A stretch of 36,213 nt of DNA from Bacteroidales bacterium (GCA_025454775.1 JALONU010000005.1:1-36213), one strand, 5' to 3'. Numbered from the stretch's first letter, positions 13,872-25,887 are shown. The notes: generated from the sequence alone by a model not told the origin. Program-made: numbers and translations.

Positions 13872-14315
13872 ATGGCAAAAGAAGTTGCTGGACTTATTAA
13901 GTTACAGATTCGTGGCGGGGCAGCCAATCCATCCCCACCCGTCGGACCTGCACTTGGTTCGAAAGGTGTGAATATCATGGATTTCTGCAAGCAATTCAAT
14001 GCCAGGACCCAGGACAAAGCTGGAAAGGTGATACCGGTAGTTATAACAGTATATGCTGACAAGTCATTTGATTTCGTTACAAAGACTCCTCCGGTAGCTG
14101 TCCAGCTTCTCGAAGCTGCCAAATCCAAGAAAGGCTCCAAGGAGCCCAACAGGGACAAGGTTGCTCAGGTTACATGGGACCAGGTACAGACAATTGCTAA
14201 GGATAAGATGGAAGACCTGAACTGTTTTACGCTCAAGTCGGCCATGAAGATGGTAGCTGGTACCGCAAGAAGTATGGGTATCACCGTAAAGGGTGATTTC
14301 CCGGACAAAATTTAA
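13872..14315 (+). CDS. rplK: 50S ribosomal protein uL11
   Basis: 147-residue uL11, which binds 23S rRNA at the GTPase-associated centre beside the L10-L12 stalk. The N-terminal ligand region [20 protein letters not shown] (about 20-39) and the C-terminal rRNA-binding part ([15 protein letters not shown]) are conserved. First of the rplKAJL run, 82 bp after nusG and 11 bp before rplA. Confidence 0.98.
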   Translation: MAKEVAGLIKLQIRGGAANPSPPVGPALGSKGVNIMDFCKQFNARTQDKAGKVIPVVITVYADKSFDFVTKTPPVAVQLLEAAKSKKGSKEPNRDKVAQVTWDQVQTIAKDKMEDLNCFTLKSAMKMVAGTARSMGITVKGDFPDKI

Positions 14316-14326
14316 CTAGGAGAAAA

Positions 14327-15022
14327 ATGACTAAACTTACCAAAAACCGTAAGGCCGCCCTCGGGAAACTCGACAGGGAGAGGCTCTATACGTTGAAAGA
14401 AGCATCAGTGCTGGTAAAGGAAATGACCAGTACAAAGTTTGATGCTTCCGTCGACCTGGATGTAAGGTTAGGTATTGATCCAAGGAAATCCAACCAGATG
14501 GTTCGCGGCGTTGTTTCACTTCCTCACGGGACAGGCAAGCAGACAAGGGTTCTTGTGCTTTGCTCTCCCGACAAGGTAAATGAGGCAAACGAGGCCGGAG
14601 CCGATTACGTTGGTCTTGACGATTATGTCGAAAAGATCAAGGGAGGCTGGACAGACGTGGATGTGATAATAACCATGCCATCCGTAATGGGAAAAGTCGG
14701 TCAGCTCGGAAGGATACTGGGTCCCCGCGGACTCATGCCCAATCCGAAAAGTGGAACCGTAACAATGGATATTGGTAAGGCTGTCAGGGAAGTGAAGCAG
14801 GGTAAGATTGATTTCAAGGTTGACAAATCGGGGATCATTCATGCCTCTATCGCGAAAGTCTCATTTGAGCCAGATAAGATCGCGGAAAACGCCCGCGAGT
14901 TCATTTCAATGGTGAACAAGCTCAAACCGGCTGCAGCAAAGGGAACCTACATACGTAGCCTTTTCCTGTCCAGCACGATGAGCCCGGGTATCAAGATCGA
15001 TCCCAAAGGCATTGAAGAATAA
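14327..15022 (+). CDS. rplA: 50S ribosomal protein uL1
   Basis: 231-residue uL1 of the L1 stalk, which in many bacteria also represses its own operon. Conserved segments are [20 protein letters not shown] (about 44-63), the hinge [13 protein letters not shown] and the C-terminal [24 protein letters not shown] lies 5 nt before the ATG, one of the few Shine-Dalgarno-like sequences in the window. Confidence 0.98.
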   Translation: MTKLTKNRKAALGKLDRERLYTLKEASVLVKEMTSTKFDASVDLDVRLGIDPRKSNQMVRGVVSLPHGTGKQTRVLVLCSPDKVNEANEAGADYVGLDDYVEKIKGGWTDVDVIITMPSVMGKVGQLGRILGPRGLMPNPKSGTVTMDIGKAVREVKQGKIDFKVDKSGIIHASIAKVSFEPDKIAENAREFISMVNKLKPAAAKGTYIRSLFLSSTMSPGIKIDPKGIEE

Positions 15023-15043
15023 CAATAATCCGGAGAATAGATT

Positions 15044-15568
15044 ATGAGACGTGAAGAGAAAACAGCTATCATAGACAGCCTGGCTGAAAAATTCAAGGAA
15101 TACAGCCACTTTTATCTGACCGACACTGCTCAGCTCAATGCAGAAGTTACAAGCGCACTGAGGAGGAAATGTTTCGAGAACGACATTAAGCTCATCGTCG
15201 TCAAGAACACACTTCTCAAAAGAGCTCTCGAGCAGTCTGGTGTTAACTTTGAAGAACTGTTTCCGGTTCTGAAAGGTACTACGTCCATCATGTTTACCAA
15301 CAGCGGAAATACTCCTGCAAAACTCATCAAGGAGTTCCGAAGGCAGCATGATAAGCCTGTTCTTAAGGCTGCATACGTTCAGGAATCAATTTATGTAGGG
15401 GACAACATGCTTGAAACGCTTGTCTCCATCAAAACCAAAGAGGAACTCATCGGGGATATCATTCTCCTGCTGCAGTCGCCTGCCAAGAACGTTATATCAG
15501 CCCTGCAATCAGGCGGAAATAAATTACATGGTGTTCTTGAAACACTGTCAAAAAAAAGCAATAATTAA
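15044..15568 (+). CDS. rplJ: 50S ribosomal protein uL10
   Basis: 174-residue uL10, the base of the L7/L12 stalk. MRREEKTAIIDSLAEKF and IKLIVVKNTLLKRALEQSGV (about 46-65) form the rRNA-binding domain; the C-terminal helix (NVISALQSGGNKLHGVLETL) binds L7/L12 dimers. It lies 21 bp after rplA and 27 bp before rplL, too close for a long independent leader. Confidence 0.97.
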   Translation: MRREEKTAIIDSLAEKFKEYSHFYLTDTAQLNAEVTSALRRKCFENDIKLIVVKNTLLKRALEQSGVNFEELFPVLKGTTSIMFTNSGNTPAKLIKEFRRQHDKPVLKAAYVQESIYVGDNMLETLVSIKTKEELIGDIILLLQSPAKNVISALQSGGNKLHGVLETLSKKSNN

Positions 15569-15595
15569 AGTATAATCAATTTAAAATCAATAGAA

Positions 15596-15973
15596 ATGGC
15601 AGATCTTAAGAAATTTGCAGAAGAACTGGTTAACCTGTCTGTTAAGGAAGTAAGCGAACTTGCTAAAATACTGAAGGATGAGTATGGCATCGAACCTGCT
15701 GCTGCTGCTGTTGCAGTCGCTGGTCCCGCTGCAGGTGGTGCAGCTCCCGCCGCTGTGGAAAAAACACAGTTTACGGTGTTCCTGAAGAATGCCGGCGGTC
15801 AGAAACTTCAGATTGTCAAGCTTGTGAAGGATATCACAGGTCTTGGTCTGAAGGAAGCCAAGGCAGTCGTTGACGCTGCTCCCGGCCCGGTTAAGGAAAA
15901 TGTAACAAAAGACGAAGCTGAAGCTATAAAGAAACAATTGGAAGAAGCAGGAGCTGAAGTTGAACTTAAATAA
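15596..15973 (+). CDS. rplL: 50S ribosomal protein bL12 (L7/L12)
   Basis: 125-residue stalk protein that recruits translational GTPases. The N-terminal dimerisation helices ([20 protein letters not shown]) are followed by an Ala-rich hinge (about 33-54) and the C-terminal factor-binding domain with [19 protein letters not shown] (about 79-97). The normal length and place before rpoB support the call. Confidence 0.98.
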   Translation: MADLKKFAEELVNLSVKEVSELAKILKDEYGIEPAAAAVAVAGPAAGGAAPAAVEKTQFTVFLKNAGGQKLQIVKLVKDITGLGLKEAKAVVDAAPGPVKENVTKDEAEAIKKQLEEAGAEVELK

Positions 15974-16004
15974 GTCATACCTCTCAGCTGGGTTTTAAAA
16001 GGTT

Positions 16005-16027
16005 TGGTCCCGCCTGAGGCGGGGCCA
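16005..16027 (+). promoter_or_regulatory. GC-rich hairpin in the rplL-rpoB spacer (putative attenuator)
   Basis: tggtcccgcc (16005-16014) pairs with ggcggggcca (16018-16027) with one G-T pair and a 3-nt loop. Only a loose T-rich stretch follows (16036-16049). A partial terminator or RNase site at this place is known from E. coli and would lower rpoBC relative to the ribosomal genes; here that role is inferred from position. Confidence 0.65.
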
Positions 16028-16072
16028 GGCCTATTCGTTCTTTTATTTTACGTTCACTTAATCTTTTACTAA

Positions 16073-19000
16073 ATGCCTTCAAAAAATACCGAAAGGATAA
16101 GTTTTGCATCCAGGAAAAGCCAGCTAGATTATCCTGATTTTCTTGAAGTCCAGTTAAAATCGTTCGGTGAGTTCTTTCAGCTTGGGACAACACCGGAAAA
16201 CAGGAGGAAGGAAGGACTTTATAAAGTCTTTACTGAAAACTTCCCCATAACCGACACAAGGAATAATTTTGTCCTTGAATTTTTAGATTACTACGTCGAT
16301 CCTCCAAGATATACTATTGAAGAGTGTATAGAACGTGGCCTTACCTACAGCGTTCCGCTGAAAGCCAAGCTGAAACTCTATTGCACCGACCCGGAGCACG
16401 AAGACTTTGATACTGTCATACAGGACGTGTACCTAGGTACCGTTCCCTACATGACGGAAAGGGGAACCTTCGTAATCAACGGTGCGGAAAGGGTTGTGGT
16501 TTCACAGCTCCACAGGTCTCCGGGCGTTTTCTTCGGACAGAGCATACATGCTAACGGTACCAAACTCTACTCGGCAAGGATAATTCCTTTCAAGGGCTCG
16601 TGGATAGAGTTTGCCACCGACATCAACAACGTGATGTATGCCTATATCGACAGGAAAAAGAAGCTTCCGGTAACAACACTCCTCAGAGCCATAGGCTTCG
16701 AAAGCGACAAGGAGATACTGGAGATCTTCAACCTGGCCGAAGAGCACAAAGTATCCAAAACCAGCGTCAAGAAGCTCGTTGGCCGCAAACTGGCAGCGAG
16801 AGTTCTGAAAACCTGGGTCGAAGACTTTGTGGATGAGGACACCGGAGAAGTTGTTTCAATTGAAAGAAATGAGGTTATCCTCGACAGGGAACTGGTCATT
16901 GAGCCTGAACACGTGGACCTTATCTGCGATTCAGGTGCAAAAACCATCCTCCTTCACAGGGAAGACACCAACCTGTCGGATTTCGCCATCATATACAACA
17001 CACTTCAGAAAGATCCCTGTAACTCAGAAAAGGAAGCAGTGATCTATATCTACCGTCAGCTTCGGAACGCTGAACCCCCGGATGAGGCAACGGCACGCGA
17101 CGTGATCGATAAGCTTTTCTTCTCCGATAAGAGATATGACCTCGGCGAAGTGGGCCGCTACAGGATCAACAAGAAGCTCGGCCTCGAAACTGAAATGTCG
17201 GTCAAGATTCTTACCAAGGAAGACATCATCAAGATCATCGGCTATCTTATCGAGCTGATAAACTCCAAGACAGAGGTAGACGATATCGACCATCTCAGCA
17301 ACAGGAGAGTCCGTACGGTGGGTGAACAGCTTTATGCCCAGTTCGGAGTGGGCCTTGCACGTATGGCACGCACTATAAGGGAGAGAATGAATGTCAGGGA
17401 TAACGAGGTTTTCACACCCGTCGACCTTATAAATTCCAAAACTCTCTCTTCCGTAATAAACTCCTTCTTCGGTACCAACCAGCTTTCGCAGTTCATGGAC
17501 CAGACCAATCCGCTGGCCGAGATGACCCACAAGCGTCGTATGTCGGCACTCGGACCTGGTGGTCTTTCACGTGAAAGAGCAGGTTTCGAGGTCAGGGACG
17601 TTCATTATACACATTACGGACGCCTCTGCCCGATAGAAACACCGGAAGGACCCAACATCGGACTTATTTCCTCGCTCTGCGTCTATGCAAAGATCAACGA
17701 CCTCGGGTTTATCGAAACGCCATATCTTAAGGTAGATAAGGGACAGGTCAACCTGAGCAGGGAAGGCATAGTATGGATGAGCGCAGAGGAGGAGGAGAAG
17801 AAGATGATAGCCCAGGCAAATGCGCCCCTGAAGAAGGACGGCCATTTCGAGGATAACAGGGCTAAATGCCGTTATGAGGCTGACTATCCGATCGAGGAGG
17901 TTGCAAAGATCGACTTTATGGACGTTGCTCCGAACCAGATCGCTTCAATAGCCGCATCGCTGATCCCCTTCCTAGAGCACGATGACGCCAACAGGGCTCT
18001 CATGGGATCGAACATGATGCGCCAGGCAGTTCCGCTTATCAATCCCCAGACAGCCATCGTGGGCACAGGCCTCGAAGGACAGGTGATCAGGGACAGCCGT
18101 ATCCTCTACATCGCTGAGGGAGACGGTGTTGTGGAATATGTTGATTCGAACGAAATAGTAATTAGGTATACCCGGACTGACGAGGAAAAATTCGTCAGCT
18201 TCGACGATGACACAAAGCATTACTATCTCCCCAAGTACAAGAAGACCAACCAGAACACCTGCATCAACCTCGTCCCGGTGGTCAAAAAGGGAGAGAAGGT
18301 CAGGAAAGGCCAGGTGCTTACAGAAGGTTACGGAACGAAGAGAGGCGAGCTTGCCCTCGGAAGGAACCTGAAGGTTGCATTCATGCCCTGGAAAGGCTAC
18401 AACTTTGAGGATGCAATAGTTATCTCGGAGAAGGTTGTAGAGGAAGATATGTTCACTTCCGTCCATATTGATGAATACCTTCTTGAGGTGCGCGACACAA
18501 AACGCGGACTTGAGGAGCTTACCTCCGATATTCCCAACGTAAGCGAGGAAGCCACCAAGAACCTCGATGAGAACGGACTAATAAGGATAGGCGCAAGGAT
18601 AAGACCCGGCGATATTCTTATCGGCAAGATCACCCCGAAAGGTGAGTCGGATCCTTCTCCTGAAGAGAAACTTCTCCGCGCTATCTTCGGTGACAAAGCC
18701 GGTGATGTAAAGGATGCCTCTCTTAAGGCAGGCCCTTCCCTCGAAGGCGTTGTGATAGACAAGAAGCTCTTTACAAGGGCTATCAAGGACAGGAAAGCCA
18801 AGGCAAGCGAGAAACCCCTTCTTGACAAGATAGAGAATGAATTCAACAAGAATGTTGAAGACCTGAAATCAAAGCTTGTCGACAAGCTTTTCATCCTGGT
18901 GAACGGGAAAACATCACAAGGAGTAAAGGATTATCTGAATGTTGATGTCATTCCAAAGGGCAGCAAGTTCACTCTCAAGCAGCTCCAGGAGATAGATTTC

Positions 19001-19882
19001 CTGAATGTCAATCCGAACAAATGGACTACCGACAAGAAGAAGAATGACAGCATCAAGCAGCTCCTTCACAACTATATAATAAAGTACAAGGAGATCGATG
19101 GTATCTACAAGCGCAAGAAGTACAATATCACCATCGGCGATGAGCTTCCTGCAGGCATTGTCCGACTGGCAAAGGTTTACATTGCAAAGAAGAGAAAGAT
19201 AAAGGTAGGCGACAAGATGGCCGGGCGTCACGGGAACAAGGGTATAGTGGCCAAGATCGTCCGCCAGGAAGATATGCCGTTTCTCGAAGACGGAACCCCT
19301 GTAGACATAGTGCTTAACCCGCTTGGCGTGCCTTCGCGAATGAACCTCGGACAGATTTATGAAACTGTTCTTGGCTGGGCTGGACAGAAGCTCGGGCTTC
19401 TTTTCTCGACACCCATCTTCGACGGTGCTACAATAGACCAGATAAACGAATACACCGATAAGGCAGGCTTGCCAAAATACGGAAAAACCTATCTCTACGA
19501 CGGAGGTACGGGTGAAAGGTTTGACCAGCCGGCAACTGTTGGTGTGATCTATATGCTCAAGCTCGGCCACATGGTCGACGACAAGATGCATGCACGCTCC
19601 ATAGGACCGTATTCGCTGATTACGCAGCAGCCCCTCGGCGGGAAAGCCCAGTTCGGAGGCCAGCGTTTTGGTGAGATGGAAGTATGGGCGCTCGAGGCAT
19701 TCGGAGCCGCTCACATACTCCAGGAGATACTAACGATCAAGTCTGACGATGTTGTCGGACGCGCGAAAGCCTATGAGGCAATAGTCAAGGGCGAACCGAT
19801 GCCGATGCCGGGAATTCCGGAATCGCTGAACGTACTCCTTCACGAACTGAGGGGACTCGGACTGAGCGTGATCCTCGACTAG
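16073..19882 (+). CDS. rpoB: DNA-directed RNA polymerase subunit beta
   Basis: 1269-residue beta subunit, the length typical of Bacteroidota (about 1270). ATG 16073 begins [20 protein letters not shown]. The rifampicin pocket near residues 465-490 reads [20 protein letters not shown], then [16 protein letters not shown]; it has the Asp, His, Arg and Ser found in sensitive enzymes, so no resistance substitution is visible. The catalytic-loop segment [17 protein letters not shown] lies near residue 1046, and the C-terminal clamp part [20 protein letters not shown] is conserved. It is 99 bp after rplL, behind a GC-rich hairpin. Confidence 0.99.
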   Translation: MPSKNTERISFASRKSQLDYPDFLEVQLKSFGEFFQLGTTPENRRKEGLYKVFTENFPITDTRNNFVLEFLDYYVDPPRYTIEECIERGLTYSVPLKAKLKLYCTDPEHEDFDTVIQDVYLGTVPYMTERGTFVINGAERVVVSQLHRSPGVFFGQSIHANGTKLYSARIIPFKGSWIEFATDINNVMYAYIDRKKKLPVTTLLRAIGFESDKEILEIFNLAEEHKVSKTSVKKLVGRKLAARVLKTWVEDFVDEDTGEVVSIERNEVILDRELVIEPEHVDLICDSGAKTILLHREDTNLSDFAIIYNTLQKDPCNSEKEAVIYIYRQLRNAEPPDEATARDVIDKLFFSDKRYDLGEVGRYRINKKLGLETEMSVKILTKEDIIKIIGYLIELINSKTEVDDIDHLSNRRVRTVGEQLYAQFGVGLARMARTIRERMNVRDNEVFTPVDLINSKTLSSVINSFFGTNQLSQFMDQTNPLAEMTHKRRMSALGPGGLSRERAGFEVRDVHYTHYGRLCPIETPEGPNIGLISSLCVYAKINDLGFIETPYLKVDKGQVNLSREGIVWMSAEEEEKKMIAQANAPLKKDGHFEDNRAKCRYEADYPIEEVAKIDFMDVAPNQIASIAASLIPFLEHDDANRALMGSNMMRQAVPLINPQTAIVGTGLEGQVIRDSRILYIAEGDGVVEYVDSNEIVIRYTRTDEEKFVSFDDDTKHYYLPKYKKTNQNTCINLVPVVKKGEKVRKGQVLTEGYGTKRGELALGRNLKVAFMPWKGYNFEDAIVISEKVVEEDMFTSVHIDEYLLEVRDTKRGLEELTSDIPNVSEEATKNLDENGLIRIGARIRPGDILIGKITPKGESDPSPEEKLLRAIFGDKAGDVKDASLKAGPSLEGVVIDKKLFTRAIKDRKAKASEKPLLDKIENEFNKNVEDLKSKLVDKLFILVNGKTSQGVKDYLNVDVIPKGSKFTLKQLQEIDFLNVNPNKWTTDKKKNDSIKQLLHNYIIKYKEIDGIYKRKKYNITIGDELPAGIVRLAKVYIAKKRKIKVGDKMAGRHGNKGIVAKIVRQEDMPFLEDGTPVDIVLNPLGVPSRMNLGQIYETVLGWAGQKLGLLFSTPIFDGATIDQINEYTDKAGLPKYGKTYLYDGGTGERFDQPATVGVIYMLKLGHMVDDKMHARSIGPYSLITQQPLGGKAQFGGQRFGEMEVWALEAFGAAHILQEILTIKSDDVVGRAKAYEAIVKGEPMPMPGIPESLNVLLHELRGLGLSVILD

Positions 19883-19924
19883 GCAGCGGAGCATTTTTAT
19901 TCATCGAAAAGAAAAAAACAGTAT

Positions 19925-22900
19925 ATGTCATTCAGAAGAGATAACAAGACAAAGACCAGTTACTCGAAGATCTCAATAGGTCTTGCTTCGCCGGAGGAAA
20001 TCCTCGACCGTTCAAGCGGCGAAGTACTGAAGCCTGAGACAATAAATTACCGGACCTATAAGCCTGAACGCGACGGTTTGTTCTGCGAGAGGATATTCGG
20101 GCCGGTGAAAGATTACGAATGCCATTGCGGAAAATACAAGCGTATCCGCTACAAGGGCATTGTCTGTGATCGCTGCGGCGTAGAGGTGACAGAGAAGAAA
20201 GTGAGACGCGAGAGAATGGGACATATCTCCCTGGTGGTTCCGGTTGCCCACATTTGGTACTTCCGGTCGCTGCCGAACAAGATAGGATACCTGCTCGGCC
20301 TCCCGACAAAAAAGCTTGACTCCATAATCTACTACGAAAGATATGTTGTCATAAACCCGGGGATAAAGGCTGCCGACGGGGTCAAACAGTTTGACTTCCT
20401 TACCGAAGAGGAATACCTTGAGATAGTGGAGTCGCTGCCTAAGGAGAACCAGTATCTGGATGATACACATCCCGACAAATTCATCGCCGACATGGGTGCG
20501 GAAGCCCTTTTCAGACTTCTCAGCACTCTTGATCTCGATGAGATGTCATATTCGCTTCGTCACAGGGCAAACACGGAGACCTCACAGCAGAGGAAGAATG
20601 AGGCTCTCAAGCGCCTCCAGGTGGTTGAGGCTTTCAGGGATTCGAAGCATGTAAACAAGCCTGAGTGGATGATCATTAAGGTTGTCCCGGTGATCCCGCC
20701 CGAGCTGAGGCCTCTTGTCCCGCTCGATGGAGGCAGATTTGCCACCAGCGACCTGAACGACCTTTACAGGCGTGTGATAATCAGGAACAACCGTCTCAAG
20801 AGACTTATAGAGATCAAGGCTCCTGAAGTGATCCTCCGCAATGAGAAACGCATGCTCCAGGAAGCAGTTGATTCACTTTTCGACAACTCAAGGAAGGCAA
20901 ATGCCGTAAAGACAGACGCAAACCGTCCTCTCAAATCGCTCAGCGACAGTCTTAAGGGTAAGCAGGGAAGGTTCCGTCAGAACCTCCTTGGAAAGAGGGT
21001 TGACTACTCGGCACGTTCGGTGATAGTTGTGGGTCCCGAGCTTAACCTTCATGAGTGCGGCCTTCCCAAAGACATGGCAGCAGAGCTTTACAAGCCTTTC
21101 ATTATCAGAAAGCTTATAGAACGCGGCATTGTGAAGACTGTAAAGTCGGCCAAGAAGATCGTTGACAGGAAAGATCCCGTTGTGTGGGATATCCTTGAAA
21201 ACGTTCTCAAGGGACATCCTGTCCTACTGAACAGGGCGCCCACACTCCACAGGTTGGGTATACAGGCCTTCCAGCCCAAGCTTATTGAGGGAAAGGCCAT
21301 TCAGCTGCACCCGCTGGTATGTACGGCATTCAACGCTGACTTCGACGGCGACCAGATGGCTGTTCATCTTCCACTTGGAAACAGTGCAATACTTGAAGCA
21401 CAGATGCTTATGCTGGCTTCACACAATATCCTTAACCCTGCTAACGGAGCGCCGATCACGGTTCCCTCGCAGGACATGGTTCTCGGACTTTACTATATCA
21501 CAAAAGGAAGGAAGAGCGCTGAGAATGACAAGGTGAGGGGAGAAGGACTGACTTTCTACTCTCCCGAAGAAGTAACCATTGCATTCAACGAGGGCAAAAT
21601 TGACCTGCATGCATTCATAAAGGTAAAGGTGAACGACAGGGTCGAAGGAGAACTTGTGAATCACATAATCGAGACCACGGTAGGAAGGGTTATCTTCAAC
21701 CAGTATGTTCCTGCTGAAGTGGGATTTATCAATGAGATCCTTACCAAGAAGTCGCTCAGGGATATTATCGGGCGTGTTCTCAAGCTTTCAGGCATGGCAA
21801 AGACCTCAGACTTTCTTGATGCCATAAAGAACCTCGGTTTCTACATGGCATTCAAGGGAGGACTGTCATTCAACCTCGATGATGTTATCATACCGGAGGA
21901 AAAAACCAAGTTCGTTTCCGAAGGTTATGAGCAGGTTGAAGAAGTGCTGAACAACTACAGCATGGGATTTATTACCAATAACGAAAGATACAACCAGATA
22001 ATTGATATCTGGACACACGTAAATGCAAGGCTCACCCAGTCGCTGATGAAGCAGCTTTCGAACGACAAGCATGGCTTCAATTCGGTTTACATGATGCTCG
22101 ACTCGGGAGCAAGGGGATCGAAGGAACAGATCCGCCAGCTTTCCGGCATGAGGGGACTGATGGCCAAGCCTCAGAAATCAGGTTCTACTGGTTCCGAGAT
22201 CATTGAGAACCCGATCCTTTCGAATTTCAAGGAAGGTCTTTCGGTTCTAGAGTACTTCATATCGACGCACGGTGCCCGCAAGGGGCTTGCCGACACGGCT
22301 CTCAAGACAGCTGATGCAGGATACCTTACCCGTCGTCTTGTAGACGTATCCCAGGATGTGATCATCAACGAGGAGGACTGCGGAACGCTGAGAGGACTGG
22401 TTGCAACAGCAATCAAGAAGAATGAGGAGGTTGTTGAGTCGCTCTACGAAAGGATACTCGGCCGTACAACTGTTCACGATGTTTATCATCCACTTACCGG
22501 GGAACTTATCGTTGAAGCAGGGCAGGAACTTACAGAGGAGCTTGCAAAGAAGATCGAGGATTCGCCGATTGAACAGGTGGAGATCCGTTCGGTTCTCACC
22601 TGCGAATCCAAGAAGGGCGTCTGTGCAAAATGCTACGGGCGTAATCTCGCTACCGGCCACATGGTCCAGAAAGGTGAAGCTACAGGGGTCATTGCCGCTC
22701 AGAGTATCGGCGAACCCGGCACCCAGCTTACACTCCGTACCTTCCACGTTGGAGGTACTGCTTCCAACATAACCACCGAATCGAGGCTTGTTGCCCGCTA
22801 TGCAGGGATTGCCGAGATTGAGGAACTACGGTCGGTGCCGAAGAAGGATCCTGATAAAGGAAATATCGATATAGTGATTGGAAGGCTCGCTGAGCTGAGG

Positions 22901-24235
22901 ATAATCGACAAGAAGACAGGTATCGCCCTGACTACTCATACAATTCCTTATGGATCAAAGCTTTATATTAAGCCCGGGCAGGAAGTTGAGAAGGGCAAGC
23001 TGATATGCGAATGGGATCCCTTCAACGCAGTAATTATTGCTGAGGTGGGAGGAAAAGTCGGATACGACTTCCTTATTGAAGGTATAACCTTCCGGGAGGA
23101 ATCAGACGAGCAGACCGGATTTAAGGAGAAAGTGATCATAGAGAGCAGGGACAAGACCAAGAACCCGGCGATCAAGATACTTGCATCCAAGGGAGGAGAG
23201 GAACTGAAGCTTTACAACCTTCCTGTAGGATCGCACCTTGTGTTCGAAGCAGGCAAGGCTGTCGAGGCCGGCGAGGTTCTTGTAAAGATACCGCGTGCCG
23301 TAGGCAAGTCGGGCGACATCACCGGAGGTCTTCCGAGGGTCACCGAATTGTTCGAGGCCAGGAACCCATCCAATCCCGCCATCGTTTCTGAAATTGACGG
23401 AGAAGTTACTTTCGGGAAGATAAAGAGAGGGAACAGGGAGATCACGATCAAGTCAAAGACAGATGAGATCAAGAAATATCTTGTACCCCTTTCTAAGCAG
23501 ATACTAGTCCAGGAGAATGATTATGTGAAGGCAGGAACGCCTCTCTCCGACGGAGCAATAACACCTTCCGACATACTTGCCATCAAGGGTCCGACAAAGG
23601 TTCAGGAGTATATCGTCAATGAGATCCAGGAGGTTTATCGTCTCCAGGGAGTGAAGATCAATGACAAGCACTTCGAGATCATTGTCCGCCAGATGATGCG
23701 CAAAGTTGAGATCGTCGATCCGGGTGATACCAAATTCCTTGAACGCCAGGTAGTTGACAAGCTTGAGTTCATGGATGAGAATGACTGGATATATGGTAAG
23801 AAGGTCATTACCGATGGAGGAGATTCCCAGAACCTGAAGGCAGGTATGATAGTTACGGCCCGCAAGCTCAGGGACGAGAACTCGATGCTCAAGAGGAAGG
23901 ACCTCAAGGTTGTCGATGCCAGGGATGCAATTCCTGCAACGTCGAGCCAGGTACTGCAGGGAATTACCCGTGCTGCACTTCAGACCAACAGCTTCTTCTC
24001 CGCCGCATCCTTCCAGGAGACTACAAAAGTCCTTAACGAAGCAGCCATACTTGGCAAAGTCGACAGGCTTGAGGGGCTTAAGGAGAACGTTATTGTCGGG
24101 CACCTGATACCTGCGGGAACAGGACAGCGCGACTATAACAGCATCATTGTAGGCTCGCTCGAGGAGTATGAAAACCTGGTGGGAAGCGAAAACGGAACCG
24201 AGGTGGAAGCTGAAGAAGCCGGTTCAGGAAAGTAA
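19925..24235 (+). CDS. rpoC: DNA-directed RNA polymerase subunit beta'
   Basis: 1436-residue beta' subunit. The N-terminal zinc ribbon is intact (Cys66, Cys68, Cys81, Cys84 in CHCGKY...CDRCGVEV). The catalytic Mg-binding motif [12 protein letters not shown] is near residue 469, the second zinc site is [15 protein letters not shown] near 890, and the trigger-loop/bridge-helix region [20 protein letters not shown] follows it. The C-terminal tail is Glu/Gly-rich ([11 protein letters not shown]). 42 bp after rpoB; no truncation or frameshift seen. Confidence 0.99.
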   Translation: MSFRRDNKTKTSYSKISIGLASPEEILDRSSGEVLKPETINYRTYKPERDGLFCERIFGPVKDYECHCGKYKRIRYKGIVCDRCGVEVTEKKVRRERMGHISLVVPVAHIWYFRSLPNKIGYLLGLPTKKLDSIIYYERYVVINPGIKAADGVKQFDFLTEEEYLEIVESLPKENQYLDDTHPDKFIADMGAEALFRLLSTLDLDEMSYSLRHRANTETSQQRKNEALKRLQVVEAFRDSKHVNKPEWMIIKVVPVIPPELRPLVPLDGGRFATSDLNDLYRRVIIRNNRLKRLIEIKAPEVILRNEKRMLQEAVDSLFDNSRKANAVKTDANRPLKSLSDSLKGKQGRFRQNLLGKRVDYSARSVIVVGPELNLHECGLPKDMAAELYKPFIIRKLIERGIVKTVKSAKKIVDRKDPVVWDILENVLKGHPVLLNRAPTLHRLGIQAFQPKLIEGKAIQLHPLVCTAFNADFDGDQMAVHLPLGNSAILEAQMLMLASHNILNPANGAPITVPSQDMVLGLYYITKGRKSAENDKVRGEGLTFYSPEEVTIAFNEGKIDLHAFIKVKVNDRVEGELVNHIIETTVGRVIFNQYVPAEVGFINEILTKKSLRDIIGRVLKLSGMAKTSDFLDAIKNLGFYMAFKGGLSFNLDDVIIPEEKTKFVSEGYEQVEEVLNNYSMGFITNNERYNQIIDIWTHVNARLTQSLMKQLSNDKHGFNSVYMMLDSGARGSKEQIRQLSGMRGLMAKPQKSGSTGSEIIENPILSNFKEGLSVLEYFISTHGARKGLADTALKTADAGYLTRRLVDVSQDVIINEEDCGTLRGLVATAIKKNEEVVESLYERILGRTTVHDVYHPLTGELIVEAGQELTEELAKKIEDSPIEQVEIRSVLTCESKKGVCAKCYGRNLATGHMVQKGEATGVIAAQSIGEPGTQLTLRTFHVGGTASNITTESRLVARYAGIAEIEELRSVPKKDPDKGNIDIVIGRLAELRIIDKKTGIALTTHTIPYGSKLYIKPGQEVEKGKLICEWDPFNAVIIAEVGGKVGYDFLIEGITFREESDEQTGFKEKVIIESRDKTKNPAIKILASKGGEELKLYNLPVGSHLVFEAGKAVEAGEVLVKIPRAVGKSGDITGGLPRVTELFEARNPSNPAIVSEIDGEVTFGKIKRGNREITIKSKTDEIKKYLVPLSKQILVQENDYVKAGTPLSDGAITPSDILAIKGPTKVQEYIVNEIQEVYRLQGVKINDKHFEIIVRQMMRKVEIVDPGDTKFLERQVVDKLEFMDENDWIYGKKVITDGGDSQNLKAGMIVTARKLRDENSMLKRKDLKVVDARDAIPATSSQVLQGITRAALQTNSFFSAASFQETTKVLNEAAILGKVDRLEGLKENVIVGHLIPAGTGQRDYNSIIVGSLEEYENLVGSENGTEVEAEEAGSGK

Positions 24236-24253
24236 CCGTAATTGATTATTGCG

Positions 24254-24571
24254 ATGGCAGATCCAAAAGACCAGAACCAGATCAGCATAGAGCTGAATGA
24301 GGAAGTAGCACAGGGAATTTATTCAAATCTCGCTGTGATAACACATTCGGCTTCGGAGTTCGTTGTCGATTTTGTCCGCATCATGCCGGGGATACCCAAG
24401 GCACAGGTAAAGTCGAGGATCATACTTACACCGGAGCATGCCAAGAGACTTCTGGCGGCTCTCGAGGATAATATTGCCAAATATGAAGCGGTCCACGGAC
24501 CGATAAAGGAAGTAAAGGGCTCCGGACCGGTCATGCCGATGAGTTTCGGCGGGCCTACAGCCCAGGCGTGA
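24254..24571 (+). CDS. DUF3467 family protein
   Basis: 105-residue protein of unknown function found behind rpoC in many Bacteroidota. ATG 24254 (MADPKDQNQISIELNEEVAQ) is preferred to an in-frame TTG at 24242. Conserved features are GIYSNLAVITHSASEFVVDF, the central MPGIPKAQVKSRIILTPEHA and the C-terminal MPMSFGGP motif. It has no signal peptide or membrane helix. It is the last gene before the intrinsic terminator at 24599, so it is co-transcribed with rpoBC; a role linked to transcription is suggested by position only. Confidence 0.88.
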   Translation: MADPKDQNQISIELNEEVAQGIYSNLAVITHSASEFVVDFVRIMPGIPKAQVKSRIILTPEHAKRLLAALEDNIAKYEAVHGPIKEVKGSGPVMPMSFGGPTAQA

Positions 24572-24598
24572 AATAATGCCAGCTTACTCCAAGCAGGG

Positions 24599-24637
24599 GC
24601 CGTCAGATCTTTCGGGACTGACGGCTTGTTTTTTATT
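24599..24637 (+). terminator. Intrinsic terminator closing the rpoBC operon
   Basis: gccgtcag (24599-24606) and ctgacggc (24618-24625) form a perfect 8-bp stem with an 11-nt loop, followed at once by ttgttttttatt. This is the clearest rho-independent terminator in the window. Confidence 0.92.
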
Positions 24638-24638
24638 A

Positions 24639-24670
24639 TTTTGACGGTAACGAAATAAAACCTTACTTTG
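24639..24670 (+). promoter_or_regulatory. Promoter of the lipoprotein-to-S46 operon
   Basis: TTTTG (24639-24643), 19 bp, TTACTTTG (24663-24670; one mismatch to TAnnTTTG). The -33 element begins right behind the T-tract of the rpoBC terminator. The predicted start is about 20 nt before ATG 24697. Confidence 0.65.
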
Positions 24671-24696
24671 TATGTTATTAAGTGAGAGGCAGACCC

Positions 24697-25095
24697 ATGA
24701 AGGCATACATTGCAGGAAAGATAGCAGTAGCACTAATCATAATAGCTCCCCTTTTCTCGTTCAACAGCTGCGACAAGCAGGAAAAGTGCGGATGCGACGG
24801 TGACAAGCTTTTCTCAGTTGAAAACAAGCTGCTGAATTACAATGAACTATATGTATCAGGCAATGGTGCAACGATACAGTTCTCCGAAGGTTATGCTACA
24901 TATATCTTCTGCAATCCTGCCACAATGTACACCCAGTACCAGGATCTTGATCCTGATGAACAGCTGCTGATATCGGGAGACTGCTACTGGGATTGCAGTT
25001 ATGTATCCAGCGCCGGTCAATCTTCCTATTATTACTACTATAAGTATTATAATATTGATGTAACCAAGCTGGAATCCTATCTTTACGGGAAATAG
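24697..25095 (+). CDS. Hypothetical lipoprotein
   Basis: 132 residues from ATG 24697 (an upstream GTG at 24682 is also in frame, but ATG fits the signal peptide better). The signal sequence (Lys-rich start, hydrophobic about 9-21) ends in SFNSC with the lipid-accepting Cys25. Mature features are a Cys cluster (CDKQEKCGCDGD), two further Cys near 102-106 (DCYWDC), and a Tyr-rich stretch near the end (SSYYYYYKYYNID). I recognise no domain. Likely an outer- or inner-membrane lipoprotein; it heads an operon of cytoplasmic and secreted enzymes with a 9-bp gap to the next gene. Confidence 0.75.
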   Translation: MKAYIAGKIAVALIIIAPLFSFNSCDKQEKCGCDGDKLFSVENKLLNYNELYVSGNGATIQFSEGYATYIFCNPATMYTQYQDLDPDEQLLISGDCYWDCSYVSSAGQSSYYYYYKYYNIDVTKLESYLYGK

Positions 25096-25104
25096 CTGCT
25101 TTTC

Positions 25105-25887
25105 ATGACGAGTTACAGCATATCCTTTGCAGGTGCCGGCAGGGTGGCCGGAATCCTTTGCAGGGAGATGTTCCGTTCAGGAATAAAAATCAGACAGATA
25201 GCATCGGTCAAAGAACCAGGCGGCAGACAGCTGGCTGCTGAGTGTAATGCTGCGTGGTCATCCGAGCTGGTGTTTGGCGATAATACCGATATCGTTATAG
25301 TAGCTGTTCCTGATCACCACCTGAGTGAAGTGCTTTATTCCCTGAAATGCAGCAGCAGGTGCATAGTCGCACATACTGCAGGAAGTTTCGGGCTGGATGT
25401 CTTTCCGGAGAAAACAAGCAGAAAAGGGGTGTTCTATCCTCTTCAGACTTTCTCCGTTGAGAGAAATATCAGCCTCCGCGATGTGCCATTTCTTATCGAA
25501 CCTGGTGATGATCAGACAGGCGAGATCCTTGCAGGGCTGGCAGAGAAGCTGGGCGGCAAAGTTCATTTCATCGATATAGACAGGAGAAAACTTATCCACC
25601 TGGCAGCGGTATTTATCTGCAACTTCACAAACCACATGCTGGCAGCCGGAAATAAGATTGCAGAAGAGGCAGGAGTAAGCCTGGAGCTCTTCGAGCCCCT
25701 TCTGAGGGAGACGATCGAAAAAGCACTTTCGATCGGCCCGGAATCCGCCCAGACCGGACCTGCTGTACGAAATGACCTTAACACTATTGAAAAGCACATG
25801 GATTTGCTATCTTTCTCACCGGAATTGAAGGAGCTTTACGGGAAGATCACGCAATCGATAAGAAACCACCATATAAAAAACTCATAA
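25105..25887 (+). CDS. Rossmann-fold/DUF2520 protein
   Basis: 260-residue predicted NAD(P)-binding protein related to pyrroline-5-carboxylate reductase-like and ketopantoate-reductase-like enzymes. The N-terminal Rossmann part shows SISFAGAGRVAGILCREM (GxGxxA, about 9-14) and IVIVAVPDHHLSEVL (about 64-78). The C-terminal helical DUF2520 part includes FICNFTNHMLAAGNKIAEEA (about 171-190) and GPAVRNDLNTIEKHM. The substrate is unknown. Its stop overlaps the next start by one base, so it is translationally linked to the HAD gene, a pairing frequent in Bacteroidota. Confidence 0.88.
   Translation: MTSYSISFAGAGRVAGILCREMFRSGIKIRQIASVKEPGGRQLAAECNAAWSSELVFGDNTDIVIVAVPDHHLSEVLYSLKCSSRCIVAHTAGSFGLDVFPEKTSRKGVFYPLQTFSVERNISLRDVPFLIEPGDDQTGEILAGLAEKLGGKVHFIDIDRRKLIHLAAVFICNFTNHMLAAGNKIAEEAGVSLELFEPLLRETIEKALSIGPESAQTGPAVRNDLNTIEKHMDLLSFSPELKELYGKITQSIRNHHIKNS

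Noticed and set aside
18397-19714. Long minus-strand frames inside rpoB and rpoC
   Set aside because: They are antisense shadows of highly conserved coding sequence, with no domain or start context of their own.
16073-19882. Rifampicin-resistance substitution in rpoB
   Set aside because: The Asp, His, Arg and Ser positions of the rifampicin pocket all have the sensitive-type residues.
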